Origin: Comamonas sp. NLF-1-9
GTDB lineage: Bacteria > Pseudomonadota > Gammaproteobacteria > Burkholderiales > Burkholderiaceae_C
Reading direction: 5' to 3'
Length of the DNA: 64,000 bases
NCBI RefSeq assembly: GCF_019195435.1
Contig: NZ_CP078069.1
Span: 1,426,001 to 1,490,000 of the forward strand
A model generated the notes under the pieces. The model was not told where the DNA came from, searched no databases, and was given only the letters and a program-made list of their open reading frames with translations. Each line of letters begins with the position of its first letter. Position 1 is the stretch's first letter. Both the position numbers and the translations under genes were made by a program. Positions 57,492 to 64,000 of the stretch are shown one piece after another.

Positions 57492-57921
57492 ACGGCGGCG
57501 GGTGCAGGCGGGCCGTCGCATAGCCCTGGCGCGCCACCTCGGTGCACATGGCGTCCCAAGGGCAGCCGCTGCAGGCGGCACGGATGCGGCCCGCCGAAAA
57601 GGCCGCACGCAGGCGCGCAAGCAGGGATGCGTCGAGCCGCCAGCCACCACCACTGCCCGGCGCACCCAGCAGCGGCGCCAGCGCCTGCACGGCCTGCCGG
57701 TCGCGCTCGCGCACCGACGCGCCATGGCAGTGCGCACCCTCGCCTTCGCCCGCACACAGCGGCTCGCAGATCGCGTCGGGGCCGCTGGCCAGCGTCAGCG
57801 CCTCACCGTCGGCGAGGCGGGCCACGATGGCATTGAAGTTGGCCACGAAGGCCGGGCTGTAACCCTCGCCCGAATAGGTCAGCAGGCACAGCAGATGGTG
57901 GGCGCGCAGCGCCAGCGTCAT
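57487..57921 (-). CDS. DUF1284 domain-containing protein
   Basis: This 144-residue protein starts MTLALRAHHLLCLLTYSGEGYSPAFVANF, matching the DUF1284 N-terminus. It is cysteine-rich: ICEPLC, HCHG, and late ACSGCPWDAMCTEV. That arrangement suggests metal or FeS binding, which is inference. Its ATG overlaps the bioY stop (ATGA, 57918-57921), giving a bioY-DUF1284 operon. It is adjacent to clpB, whose promoter lies over its stop codon. Confidence 0.85.
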   Translation of the reverse strand: MTLALRAHHLLCLLTYSGEGYSPAFVANFNAIVARLADGEALTLASGPDAICEPLCAGEGEGAHCHGASVRERDRQAVQALAPLLGAPGSGGGWRLDASLLARLRAAFSAGRIRAACSGCPWDAMCTEVARQGYATARLHPPPS

Positions 57922-58499
57922 GCGCCGCGGCGGCTCTTGCGTGCCTGATACCACAGCGCCAGCGTGGCCGCGCCCAGAGCGGACTTGAGCACATCACCGA
58001 GCAGGAAGGGCAGCACGCCGAACTGCAAGCCCTTGTCCATGCCGATCAGCATGCCCAGCCAGGTGCCGCCGACCAGCAGGATCAGCGTGGTGCAGACGAA
58101 CATCGCGACGAAGGCGCGCAGCGGGTGCGCACCGTCCCAGCCGCGCTGCGCCAGCCAGCCCATGAGCATGGCAGCCAGCGGGAAAGCCAGCAGATAGCCC
58201 GCGGTCTTGCCCATGAAGGGCGCCAGGCCACCAGCGCCGCCCGCCAGCACCGGCATGCCGGCCAGTGCCTGCAGCAGCCAGGCCAGCACGGTGAGGCCGC
58301 CCAGGCGCCAGCCATAGAGCGCACCCACCATCAGCACGGCAAAGGTCTGCATGGACACCGGCACCGGCTGCAGCGGAATGCTCAGGTAGGACGAGGCACT
58401 GAGCGCGGCCGTGCCGACGAGCACCAGCAGCAGCTGGCGCAGCCAGTGGCTGGAGCCGCTCCGGTTCAGGGACAGGGAGGCGGAAGTGGGTAGTGTCAT
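57918..58499 (-). CDS. bioY: Biotin transporter BioY
   Basis: This 193-residue membrane protein is the substrate-binding S component for biotin uptake, with about six membrane segments. Family features are SSYLSIPLQPVPVSMQTFAVLMVGALYGWRLG and GGAGGLAPFMGKTAGYLLAFPLAA. ATG 58499 (MTLPTSASLSL) is preferred. No ECF energising genes (bioM/bioN) are adjacent; some BioY proteins function alone or share modules. It is divergent from birA with a BirA-type operator between them, so biotin should repress it. Confidence 0.93.
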   Translation of the reverse strand: MTLPTSASLSLNRSGSSHWLRQLLLVLVGTAALSASSYLSIPLQPVPVSMQTFAVLMVGALYGWRLGGLTVLAWLLQALAGMPVLAGGAGGLAPFMGKTAGYLLAFPLAAMLMGWLAQRGWDGAHPLRAFVAMFVCTTLILLVGGTWLGMLIGMDKGLQFGVLPFLLGDVLKSALGAATLALWYQARKSRRGA

Positions 58500-58584
58500 G
58501 GGTAGCTCGAAGGAAAAAACCGGACAGGCGACCGGAGCACGCCCGGCCAGCCACCAGGCGCAAGTATCTGCAGCGCACGGCCCA

Positions 58585-58617
58585 ATGTCAACCATGATTT
58601 GATTTTTTGGTTTACAA
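58585..58617. promoter_or_regulatory. BirA operator between bioY and birA
   Basis: ATGTCAACC (58585-58593) and GGTTTACAA (58609-58617) form an inverted repeat with a 15-base spacer, matching the BirA consensus TTGTAAACC-N14/15-GGTTTACAA with two mismatches in the left half. The spacer is AT-rich. It lies 86 bases upstream of the bioY ATG and 31 before birA, so it could control both. Confidence 0.85.
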
Positions 58618-58647
58618 GATATTTTCCGCATGCGGCACACTCGGGCC

Positions 58648-59631
58648 ATGAAACCCGCTTACCCGGCACAAGACATGTTGCAGCAGCTGGCGCATGGTGA
58701 GGCGGTTTCGGGCGAGCTGCTGGCCGAGCGCCTGGGCGTCACCCGCGCCGCCATCTGGAAGCAGGTGGCCGCGCTGCGTGCTTTGGGCCTGCCCGTGGCG
58801 GCGCGCACCGGTGCGGGCTACCGGCTGCCCTGGCCGCTGGAGCTGCTGGATGCGGCGCGCATCACCGAGGCGCTGGACGATCCCGCAGGCGCACCGGTAC
58901 AGGTGCACTGGCAGCTCGATTCCACCCAGGACGCGCTGGCGCGCCTGGGTGAAGACACGCCCGACCTGACGGTGGTGCTGGCCGAAAGCCAGAGCGCCGG
59001 CCGCGGGCGGCGGGGGCGCGATTGGCAGTGCCCGCCGGGCATGGGCATCACCCTGTCCTGCCTCAAGCGCTTTGCCAGCGGACCGGCGGCGCTATCGGGT
59101 CTGTCCATCGCCATGGGCGTGTGCGCGGTGCAGGCCATCGAGAGTCTTGTCTCCGTGCCCGGCCTGCAGCTCAAATGGCCCAACGACCTGGTGGTGGGCG
59201 AGCGCAAGCTGGCGGGCATCCTGATCGAGGTGGATGGCGAATACGACGGGCCGTGCGTCGCACGCATCGGCCTGGGGCTGAACCTGCGCCTGGCGCCCGA
59301 GGCGCCCGAGCGGCCCGAGGCCATGGCGCTGCCCGCCACCGACCTGGCCAGCTGCGGCAGCGCCCCGCTGCCCGGGCGCAATCTGCTGGCCGCGCGGCTG
59401 ATCGCGCATCTGCGCGCGGGGCTGCTGCGCTTCGAGCGCGAAGGCCTGGCGGCCTTTGCCGATGCGTTTGCACGCATGGACAGCCTGGCCGGTCAACCCT
59501 TGGTCATCCACGGCGCGCAGGGGCAGCAGCAGGGCAAGGGCTGCGGCATCGATGCACGCGGGGCGCTGCGCGTGGACCTGGGCGGGCGCACCACCACCGT
59601 CTTCGCCGACAAGGTGTCGGTGCGGCGCTAG
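58648..59631 (+). CDS. birA: Biotin-protein ligase / biotin operon repressor BirA
   Basis: This 327-residue bifunctional protein attaches biotin to carboxylases and represses biotin genes. An N-terminal winged helix (about 8-65, SGELLAERLGVTRAAIWKQVAALRALGLP) precedes the catalytic domain with the biotinyl-AMP loop AESQSAGRGRRGRDW (about 112-126) and LKWPNDLVVGERKLAGILIE. The C-terminal SH3-like domain is present (RVDLGGRTTTVFADKVSVR). ATG 58648 (MKPAYPAQDM) is chosen over an upstream ATG. The last four bases overlap the convergent moaE gene. Confidence 0.94.
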   Translation: MKPAYPAQDMLQQLAHGEAVSGELLAERLGVTRAAIWKQVAALRALGLPVAARTGAGYRLPWPLELLDAARITEALDDPAGAPVQVHWQLDSTQDALARLGEDTPDLTVVLAESQSAGRGRRGRDWQCPPGMGITLSCLKRFASGPAALSGLSIAMGVCAVQAIESLVSVPGLQLKWPNDLVVGERKLAGILIEVDGEYDGPCVARIGLGLNLRLAPEAPERPEAMALPATDLASCGSAPLPGRNLLAARLIAHLRAGLLRFEREGLAAFADAFARMDSLAGQPLVIHGAQGQQQGKGCGIDARGALRVDLGGRTTTVFADKVSVRR

Positions 59632-60104
59632 CCGACGTTGCGTGCCCGCACGCCCCAGCGCGCGAGCGCCGCGTCGTCGCTTTCGCGCGCATCGACCCAG
59701 CGCTCGCCGTCGGGCGTGTGTTCTTTTTTCCAGAACGGCGCCTGGGTCTTGAGATAGTCCATCAGGAATTCGCAGGCCTGAAAGCTCGCCTGGCGGTGGC
59801 TGCTGGTGACGGCCACGAGCACGATCTGATCCTGCGCCGCCAGGGCCCCCACGCGATGGATCACGCGCACGCCGTACAGGTCGAAGCGCCGGCGCGCTTC
59901 CTCGATCATCGCGGCGATCGCCTTTTCGGTCATGCCCGGGTAGTGTTCGAGTTCCATGCGGCTGACCGGGCCGCTGCTGCCGTGCTCGCGCACCGTACCG
60001 ACGAAGCAGCAGACCGCGCCGACACGCGCCTCGCCGGCGCGCAGGCGCGCGAGTTCGCTGCCCACGTCGAAGTCGGCGCGCTGGATGGAAATCTCGCCGG
60101 ACAT
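59628..60104 (-). CDS. moaE: Molybdopterin synthase catalytic subunit MoaE
   Basis: This 158-residue protein transfers sulfur from MoaD to precursor Z. Family motifs are AVCCFVGTVREH near the N-terminus, ELEHYPGMTEKAI, VRVIHRVGAL, and the active-site lysine region TQAPFWKKEHTPDGERWVDAR. It is separated from moaD and moeA by two plus-strand genes and 626 bases. It supplies cofactor for enzymes such as XdhB in this window. Confidence 0.94.
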   Translation of the reverse strand: MSGEISIQRADFDVGSELARLRAGEARVGAVCCFVGTVREHGSSGPVSRMELEHYPGMTEKAIAAMIEEARRRFDLYGVRVIHRVGALAAQDQIVLVAVTSSHRQASFQACEFLMDYLKTQAPFWKKEHTPDGERWVDARESDDAALARWGVRARNVG

Positions 60105-60157
60105 CGGCCTGGCCCCCGCTTTGCTACAGTGGACAACTACTTTACCGCGCCGCCCGC

Positions 60158-60412
60158 ATGCCCGCCCTCGCCTTCACCGCCCATGGCTACACGCTCTACC
60201 CCTCGCCGCAGAGCGCGCACCGCGAAGTCTTTGCCTACCACGTCTTCGTGCCCCATCCCTATGCGCTGATCGACCTGCCGGGCATGGACCTGGTCGGCCG
60301 CAGCAGCCTGTTCGCCGCCCACCGCGCGCGCGACGGCAAGATGGGTCAGCTCGTGAGCTTCGAGCTGGAAGTGGACCTGCGCCGCTTCGAAGAGCGCTTT
60401 CGGCCCGACTGA
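60158..60412 (+). CDS. Small hypothetical protein
   Basis: An 84-residue predicted soluble protein, MPALAFTAHGYTLYPSPQSAHREVFAYHVFV..., with no signal peptide, membrane segment or recognised domain. The C-terminal half is helix-like (FAAHRARDGKMGQLVSFELEVDLRRFEERF). It is divergent from moaE (53-base gap) and ends three bases before the next plus-strand gene, so both are probably one transcript. Coding strength rests on the tight spacing and compositional fit; function unknown. Confidence 0.55.
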   Translation: MPALAFTAHGYTLYPSPQSAHREVFAYHVFVPHPYALIDLPGMDLVGRSSLFAAHRARDGKMGQLVSFELEVDLRRFEERFRPD

Positions 60413-60415
60413 GCG

Positions 60416-60730
60416 ATGCAGGACGACAACCAGATCGTCGTGCCGCCTTCCTTCCTCGCGCTGCGCCAGGACGCGCAGGGGCGGCTGCGCGGGACGCCGG
60501 CCGAAGTGCGCGAACGCTACGAATGGTGCGAGGACATGGCCGCAAGCCTGGTGGAGCGCGCGCAGCAGGTGTACCAGGGCGCGCCCTCGGAAGCCGGCGT
60601 GCTGCAGGGTTTTCATGCGGCACTGCGCCACCCCGAGGCCGGCCTGTCCGCGGCCGAGGCGCGCTGGGTCACGCTGCGCCTGGCCGAGCTGCTGGGCTGG
60701 CACGGCCCCGCGCTGCCAGCGGAAGACTGA
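60416..60730 (+). CDS. Hypothetical protein of the MDxxxIxVPPSFxAL type
   Basis: This 104-residue protein starts MQDDNQIVVPPSFLALRQDAQGRL, and continues ERYEWCEDMAASLVERAQ... and RLAELLGWHG. This pattern resembles conserved betaproteobacterial proteins sometimes labelled as ATPase with chaperone activity, though no nucleotide-binding motif is present. Function is unknown. It starts three bases after its partner and its stop abuts the convergent moaD stop (TGATCA at 60728-60733). Confidence 0.7.
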   Translation: MQDDNQIVVPPSFLALRQDAQGRLRGTPAEVRERYEWCEDMAASLVERAQQVYQGAPSEAGVLQGFHAALRHPEAGLSAAEARWVTLRLAELLGWHGPALPAED

Positions 60731-60991
60731 TCAACCCCCGGTCACCGGCGGAAAGAAGGCAACCTCGGCGCCGTCCGGCAAGGGGGCATCGGCGCCGGCC
60801 ATGGCCTGATCCAGCGCCATGCGCAGCGCACGCCCTTCGGCCAGGCAGTCGGCCCAGGGCGCGCCGCGCGCGATCAGCTCCTGACGCAGCGCGGCCAGCG
60901 TTTGGGCGCGGGTACTCACGCTTTCGCGCTCGCGGCCCATGCCTTCGCGGATGGAGGCGAAGTAACGCACGGTCACGGTCTTGGCGGTCAT
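60731..60991 (-). CDS. moaD: Molybdopterin synthase sulfur carrier MoaD
   Basis: This 86-residue ubiquitin-like protein ends in the required double glycine (FFPPVTGG), which is thiocarboxylated and donates sulfur. It starts MTAKTVTVRYFASIREGMG at ATG 60991; a GTG one codon earlier would overlap moeA's stop. The moeA TGA shares an A with this ATG (TGATG), so moeA and moaD are translationally coupled. Confidence 0.92.
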   Translation of the reverse strand: MTAKTVTVRYFASIREGMGRERESVSTRAQTLAALRQELIARGAPWADCLAEGRALRMALDQAMAGADAPLPDGAEVAFFPPVTGG

Positions 60992-62220
60992 CACAGCAGC
61001 TCCGTCCAGGCAATGAAGCGCACGCTGTCGCCCCGGGCGATGGGCGTGCCGGGCGGATTGTCCACCACGCCGTCGGCCCAGACCGTGGAGGTGAGCACGC
61101 CCGAGCTCTGGTTGGGAAACAATTCCAGTTGCCCCTGCGCGCCCCGGCGCACGCGCAGGAATTCACGGCGTTTGTCTGGTTTTGCCCAATCGAACCCAGC
61201 GGTGGCCGCTACGGACAAGGGAGCAACATCGGCCACGCCCTGCAAACGCAGCAGGAAGGGGCGCACCAACAGCGCGAAGGTGATGAAGCTCGACACGGGG
61301 TTGCCCGGCAGGCCGAGGAAATGCGCGCGGCGCGCCCCACTTTGCACATGGCCGCAGGCAAAGGGCTTGCCGGGCTTGATGGCAATTTTCCACAGGTCGA
61401 GCGCACCCAGGCGCGCGACGGCGGGCTTGACGTGGTCTTCCTCGCCCACCGACACGCCGCCGCTGGTGACGATCACGTCGCAGCGCTCGGCCGCCAGTTC
61501 CAGCGCGGCCACGGTGGCAGCCAGCGTGTCCTGTACCACGCCCAGGTCCAGCACCTCGCAGCCCAGGCGCTGCAGCAGGCTGCGCAGGAAGTAGCGGTTG
61601 CTGTTGTAGATGTGGCCTTCGGGCAGTTGCGCGGGCGCCACGGTACCGGGCATGACGAGCTCGTCGCCGGTGGAAAACAGCGCCACGCGCGGGCGCCGGG
61701 CCACGGCCAGCTCGGCCAGGCCCACGCTGGCCGCCAGGCCCAGCTCGGCCGGGCCCAGGCGCGTGCCCGCAGGCAGCACGGTGCTGCCGCGCGCTATGTC
61801 TTCGCCGCTGCGGCGGATGCACTGGCCGGGCCTGGGCCGGGCCTTGACCTGCACGCGCTCGCCGTCGAGCGGCGCGCATTCCTCCTGCATCACCACTGCG
61901 TCCGCGCCCCGGGGAATCGGCGCGCCGGTAAAGATGCGCGCGGCCGTGCCGGCCGCCAGGGGCTGGCCGACGTGGCCCGCGGCAATGCGCTGCGACACGG
62001 GCAGCACCACGCCGGGCTGCGCCACATCCGCGGCGCGCAGCGCGTAGCCGTCCATCGCGCTGTTGTCGCGCGGCGGAACCTGCAGGGGCGAGACCACGTC
62101 CTGCGCCAGCACGCGGCGGTCGGCATCGAACAGCGAGACGCTTTCGCGCTCGCCCAGCGGCGTGGCCTGCGCCAGCAGCTCGGCCAGGGCTTCGTCCAGG
62201 GGTTTGAGAGGGGTTTGCAT
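60991..62220 (-). CDS. moeA: Molybdopterin molybdotransferase MoeA
   Basis: This 409-residue enzyme inserts molybdate into adenylated molybdopterin. Features are DNSAMDGYALRAADV (about 50), FTGAPIPRGADAVVMQEE, the MoCF-like SGGVSVGEEDHVK (about 256) and LPGNPVSSFITF. ATG 62220 (MQTPLKPLDEALAELL) is chosen over a longer open frame. It is upstream of moaD in one unit. About 270 bases with a palindromic repeat separate it from thrC. Confidence 0.95.
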   Translation of the reverse strand: MQTPLKPLDEALAELLAQATPLGERESVSLFDADRRVLAQDVVSPLQVPPRDNSAMDGYALRAADVAQPGVVLPVSQRIAAGHVGQPLAAGTAARIFTGAPIPRGADAVVMQEECAPLDGERVQVKARPRPGQCIRRSGEDIARGSTVLPAGTRLGPAELGLAASVGLAELAVARRPRVALFSTGDELVMPGTVAPAQLPEGHIYNSNRYFLRSLLQRLGCEVLDLGVVQDTLAATVAALELAAERCDVIVTSGGVSVGEEDHVKPAVARLGALDLWKIAIKPGKPFACGHVQSGARRAHFLGLPGNPVSSFITFALLVRPFLLRLQGVADVAPLSVAATAGFDWAKPDKRREFLRVRRGAQGQLELFPNQSSGVLTSTVWADGVVDNPPGTPIARGDSVRFIAWTELL

Positions 62221-62493
62221 GTCGGTGTCTCCAGCGGGGGGCGCCGCAGGGCAAGGCAGTGGCCGGCAACGGGCGCGAAGCGGCTGCGCACACTGCCCCG
62301 CGCCCGCGGCCCGTGGCGCCCTGCGTGCCGCGCCCCGAAACGTGCAGGGTAGCGCAGCCATGGCCGCCCTGCGCGCCGCGGCTGCGCGGCCGGTGGCAAG
62401 GGCCGGCGAACAGAGAGCTGCCAGGCAGCCCATTCGCTCCCGATTCTGTAGCTGCAAGCGCTTGCCAGACGGGCGCTTCAGGGCGATTTGGCC
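62221..62493. other. Intergenic stretch between moeA and thrC
   Basis: This 273-base gap holds GC-rich palindromes and repeat copy D (62444-62489). It should contain the moeA promoter; none could be picked confidently. No small gene is supported. Confidence 0.5.
62444..62489 (-). repeat. Dispersed palindromic repeat, copy D (moeA-thrC gap)
   Basis: Read on the minus strand it is AAATCGCCCTGAAGCGCCCG, TCTGGCAAGCGCTTG, CAGCTACAGAA. It shares AAATCG.CC, CTGGCAAGCGC and GCAGCT with copy A, and the plus-strand CAGACGGGCGCT with copy E in pepN. It ends four bases before the thrC stop. Confidence 0.75.
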
Positions 62494-63975
62494 TTAGACC
62501 GAGACCTGCGCCGCGATGGCCGCCTTGACGCCGGCAACCTCGGCGGGCAGCACGCTGACGCGCTTGGGCAGGTCTTCGATGCCGACGAATTGCGCCGGCC
62601 GCTCGGGCGGATGGCCCAGCGCCTCGGTGATGGTCTGGGCGAACTTGATCGGCAAGGCGGTTTCCAGCACGAGCATGGGCTTGCCGTCCAGATGCTCGCG
62701 CGCCACCTTCACGCCGTCGGCGGTGTGCGTGTCTATGGTCACGCCGCACCGCGCATGCACCTCGCGGATGGTGGCCAGACGGTCGGCATGGGTGCTGCGC
62801 CCGCTGCGAAAGCCGTAGCACGCCGCGGCCTGGGCAAAGCGCGCATCGCCGCTCAGGTCGAAAAAACCCTGGCCGGGAAGCTGCTCGGCAAAAAGCCGCC
62901 GCGTGGCCGCGCCGTCGCGCCCGAGCAGGTCGAAGACGAAGCGCTCGAAATTGCTCGCCTTGGAGATGTCCATCGAGGGGCTGGAGGTCTCCCGCGTATC
63001 GGCCGCGGCGCGCACGCGGTAGACGCCGGTGCGGAAGAACTCGTCGAGCACGTCGTTTTCATTGGTGGCGACGACCAGGTGCTCGACGGGCAGCCCCATC
63101 ATGCGCGCCACGTGCCCGGCGCAGACGTTGCCGAAGTTGCCCGACGGGACGGTAAAGCTCACCCGCGCTGCCCCCTCGCCCCTCTGGGGAGAGGGCTGGG
63201 GCAGGGGGCCGCCCCCCGCTTCAACGCGATCAGAGGTCGCCTGGAAGTACCCCGCAAAGTAATACACCACCTGCGCCAGCAGCCGCGCCCAGTTGATCGA
63301 GTTCACCGTGCCGATGCGGTACCTCGCCTTGAACGCGAGGTCGTTGCTGACCGCCTTGACGATGTCCTGGCAGTCGTCGAACACGCCCTCGATGGCGATG
63401 TTGTGGATGTTGGCATCCTGCAGGCTGAACATCTGCGCCTGCTGGAAGGGGCTCATGCGCCCGTGCGGGCTGAGCATGAAGACGCGGATGCCCCGCTTGC
63501 CGCGCATGGCGTATTCGGCGGCGCTGCCGGTGTCGCCGCTGGTCGCGCCCAGGATGTTGAGCTCTTCACCGCGCCGGCCCAACTCATATTCGAACAGATG
63601 GCCCAGCAGCTGCATGGCCATGTCCTTGAAGGCGAGCGTCGGGCCGTTGGACAGGCCCAGCAGGAACAGTCCCGGTTCCAAAGGCTTGAGCGGCACGATC
63701 TCGCGCGTGCCGAAGACCTGGGCGGTGTAGGTCTTGTCGCAGATCGCCCTCAGGTCGGCCGAGGGGATGTCGTCGATGTAGAGCGAGAGGATCTCGAAGG
63801 CCAGCGCCGCATAGCCCTGTTCGGCATGTACCTTGCGCAGGCGGGCAAGTTCGGCCGCATTCACCTGCGGATAGCGCTCGGGCAGGTACAGGCCGCCGTC
63901 GGGCGCCAGGCCTTCGAGCAGGATGTCGCAGAATTTTCGGGCTGTGGCGTCGCCACGGGTAGAGAGGTAGTGCAT
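62494..63975 (-). CDS. thrC: Threonine synthase (with in-frame repeat insertion)
   Basis: This 493-residue PLP enzyme makes threonine from O-phosphohomoserine. The PLP lysine is K117 in GPTLAFKDMAMQLLGHLFEY, followed by LGATSGDTGSAAEYAMRGKRGI and later FTVPSGNFGNVCAGHVARMMGLP. ATG 63975 (MHYLSTRGDATARKF) is chosen over GTG 63984. Residues about 248-271 (ending ..GPLPQPSPQRGEGAAR) interrupt an otherwise conserved stretch and come from a GC-rich palindromic repeat at 63168-63220. The frame is kept and the catalytic parts are intact, so the gene is probably active. Confidence 0.93.
   Translation of the reverse strand: MHYLSTRGDATARKFCDILLEGLAPDGGLYLPERYPQVNAAELARLRKVHAEQGYAALAFEILSLYIDDIPSADLRAICDKTYTAQVFGTREIVPLKPLEPGLFLLGLSNGPTLAFKDMAMQLLGHLFEYELGRRGEELNILGATSGDTGSAAEYAMRGKRGIRVFMLSPHGRMSPFQQAQMFSLQDANIHNIAIEGVFDDCQDIVKAVSNDLAFKARYRIGTVNSINWARLLAQVVYYFAGYFQATSDRVEAGGGPLPQPSPQRGEGAARVSFTVPSGNFGNVCAGHVARMMGLPVEHLVVATNENDVLDEFFRTGVYRVRAAADTRETSSPSMDISKASNFERFVFDLLGRDGAATRRLFAEQLPGQGFFDLSGDARFAQAAACYGFRSGRSTHADRLATIREVHARCGVTIDTHTADGVKVAREHLDGKPMLVLETALPIKFAQTITEALGHPPERPAQFVGIEDLPKRVSVLPAEVAGVKAAIAAQVSV
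63168..63220 (-). repeat. GC-rich palindromic repeat inside thrC, copy G
   Basis: The plus strand reads CCCCCTCGCCCCTCTGGGG, AGAGGGCTGGGGCAGGGGGC. CCCTC.CCCC and GGGG.GAGGG form the stem around TCT. Translated in the thrC frame it gives GPLPQPSPQRGEG, a peptide I associate from memory with this repeat when it falls in genes. It resembles copy H near 52168-52214 in arm structure. Confidence 0.75.
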
Positions 63976-63980
63976 GGGGT

Positions 63981-64000
63981 TCACTTGATGCCGATATCAA
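63981..64000 (-). CDS. Last codons of the gene upstream of thrC (possibly homoserine dehydrogenase)
   Basis: Only the end is visible: a minus-strand frame reading DIGIK then TGA at 63983-63981, five bases before the thrC ATG. By synteny hom commonly precedes thrC, but 20 bases cannot identify it. The close spacing does suggest co-transcription. Confidence 0.3.

Noticed and set aside
55045-57948. A 967-codon plus-strand open frame opposite clpB
   Set aside because: Antisense shadow of the highly conserved clpB gene.

Overview
This window reads as the chromosome of a betaproteobacterium of the family Comamonadaceae (Burkholderiales). Coding DNA is GC-rich, the housekeeping proteins are of betaproteobacterial type, and the window carries at least five copies of a short palindromic repeat that I associate from memory with Acidovorax/Comamonas relatives. 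The genus cannot be fixed by reading alone. No insertion sequence, prophage, CRISPR array or rRNA was seen.

Layout. 1-8556 (minus strand) is an accessory five-gene operon: SNF2-type helicase, DUF4391 protein, type III DNA methyltransferase (Mod), AlbA_2/Schlafen-type ATPase-like protein, and a type III restriction subunit (Res) cut by the window edge. It looks like an extended type III restriction or defence island. 8924-16521 (plus) is a purine-catabolism unit: xdhA, xdhB, a LysR regulator, an AzgA-like purine permease and guanine deaminase. 16548-25797 holds a DedA protein, mutL, gdhA, an odd ABC ATPase, an ABC exporter, a membrane diguanylate cyclase and a 2OG-Fe(II) oxygenase. 25849-30486 (minus) is an aromatic amino-acid lyase cluster: tryptophanase, tyrosine phenol-lyase and a thiamine-diphosphate 2-oxoacid decarboxylase. 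30678-34040 is leuC, a tiny lipoprotein gene, leuD and leuB. 34116-42547 holds an alpha/beta hydrolase, prfB with its programmed frameshift, pepN, fbp, a BCCT transporter and a MarC-family protein.

42602-42677 is tRNA-Thr(CGT), followed by a terminator and a broken hicB antitoxin remnant. 43242-50961 is a type IV pilus minor-pilin operon: two fimT-like genes, pilV, pilW, pilX, pilY1 and pilE. 50985-54755 has ribD, a GNAT acetyltransferase, coniferyl aldehyde dehydrogenase and a small membrane protein. 54820-59631 has clpB with a heat-shock-type promoter, a DUF1284 gene, bioY, and birA divergent from bioY across a recognisable BirA operator. 59628-62220 is a molybdopterin cluster (moeA, moaD, moaE) interrupted by two small genes on the other strand. 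thrC and the last codons of its upstream neighbour close the window.

How the parts connect. moaD, moaE and moeA serve molybdopterin synthesis, which the XdhAB xanthine dehydrogenase needs, although its usual maturation gene xdhC is not in the window. BirA/BioY form a local biotin-sensing circuit. The most unusual observations are palindromic repeats sitting in frame inside mutL, pepN and thrC, the five-gene helicase/DUF4391/Mod/AlbA_2/Res operon, and the combined tryptophanase, tyrosine phenol-lyase and decarboxylase cluster.
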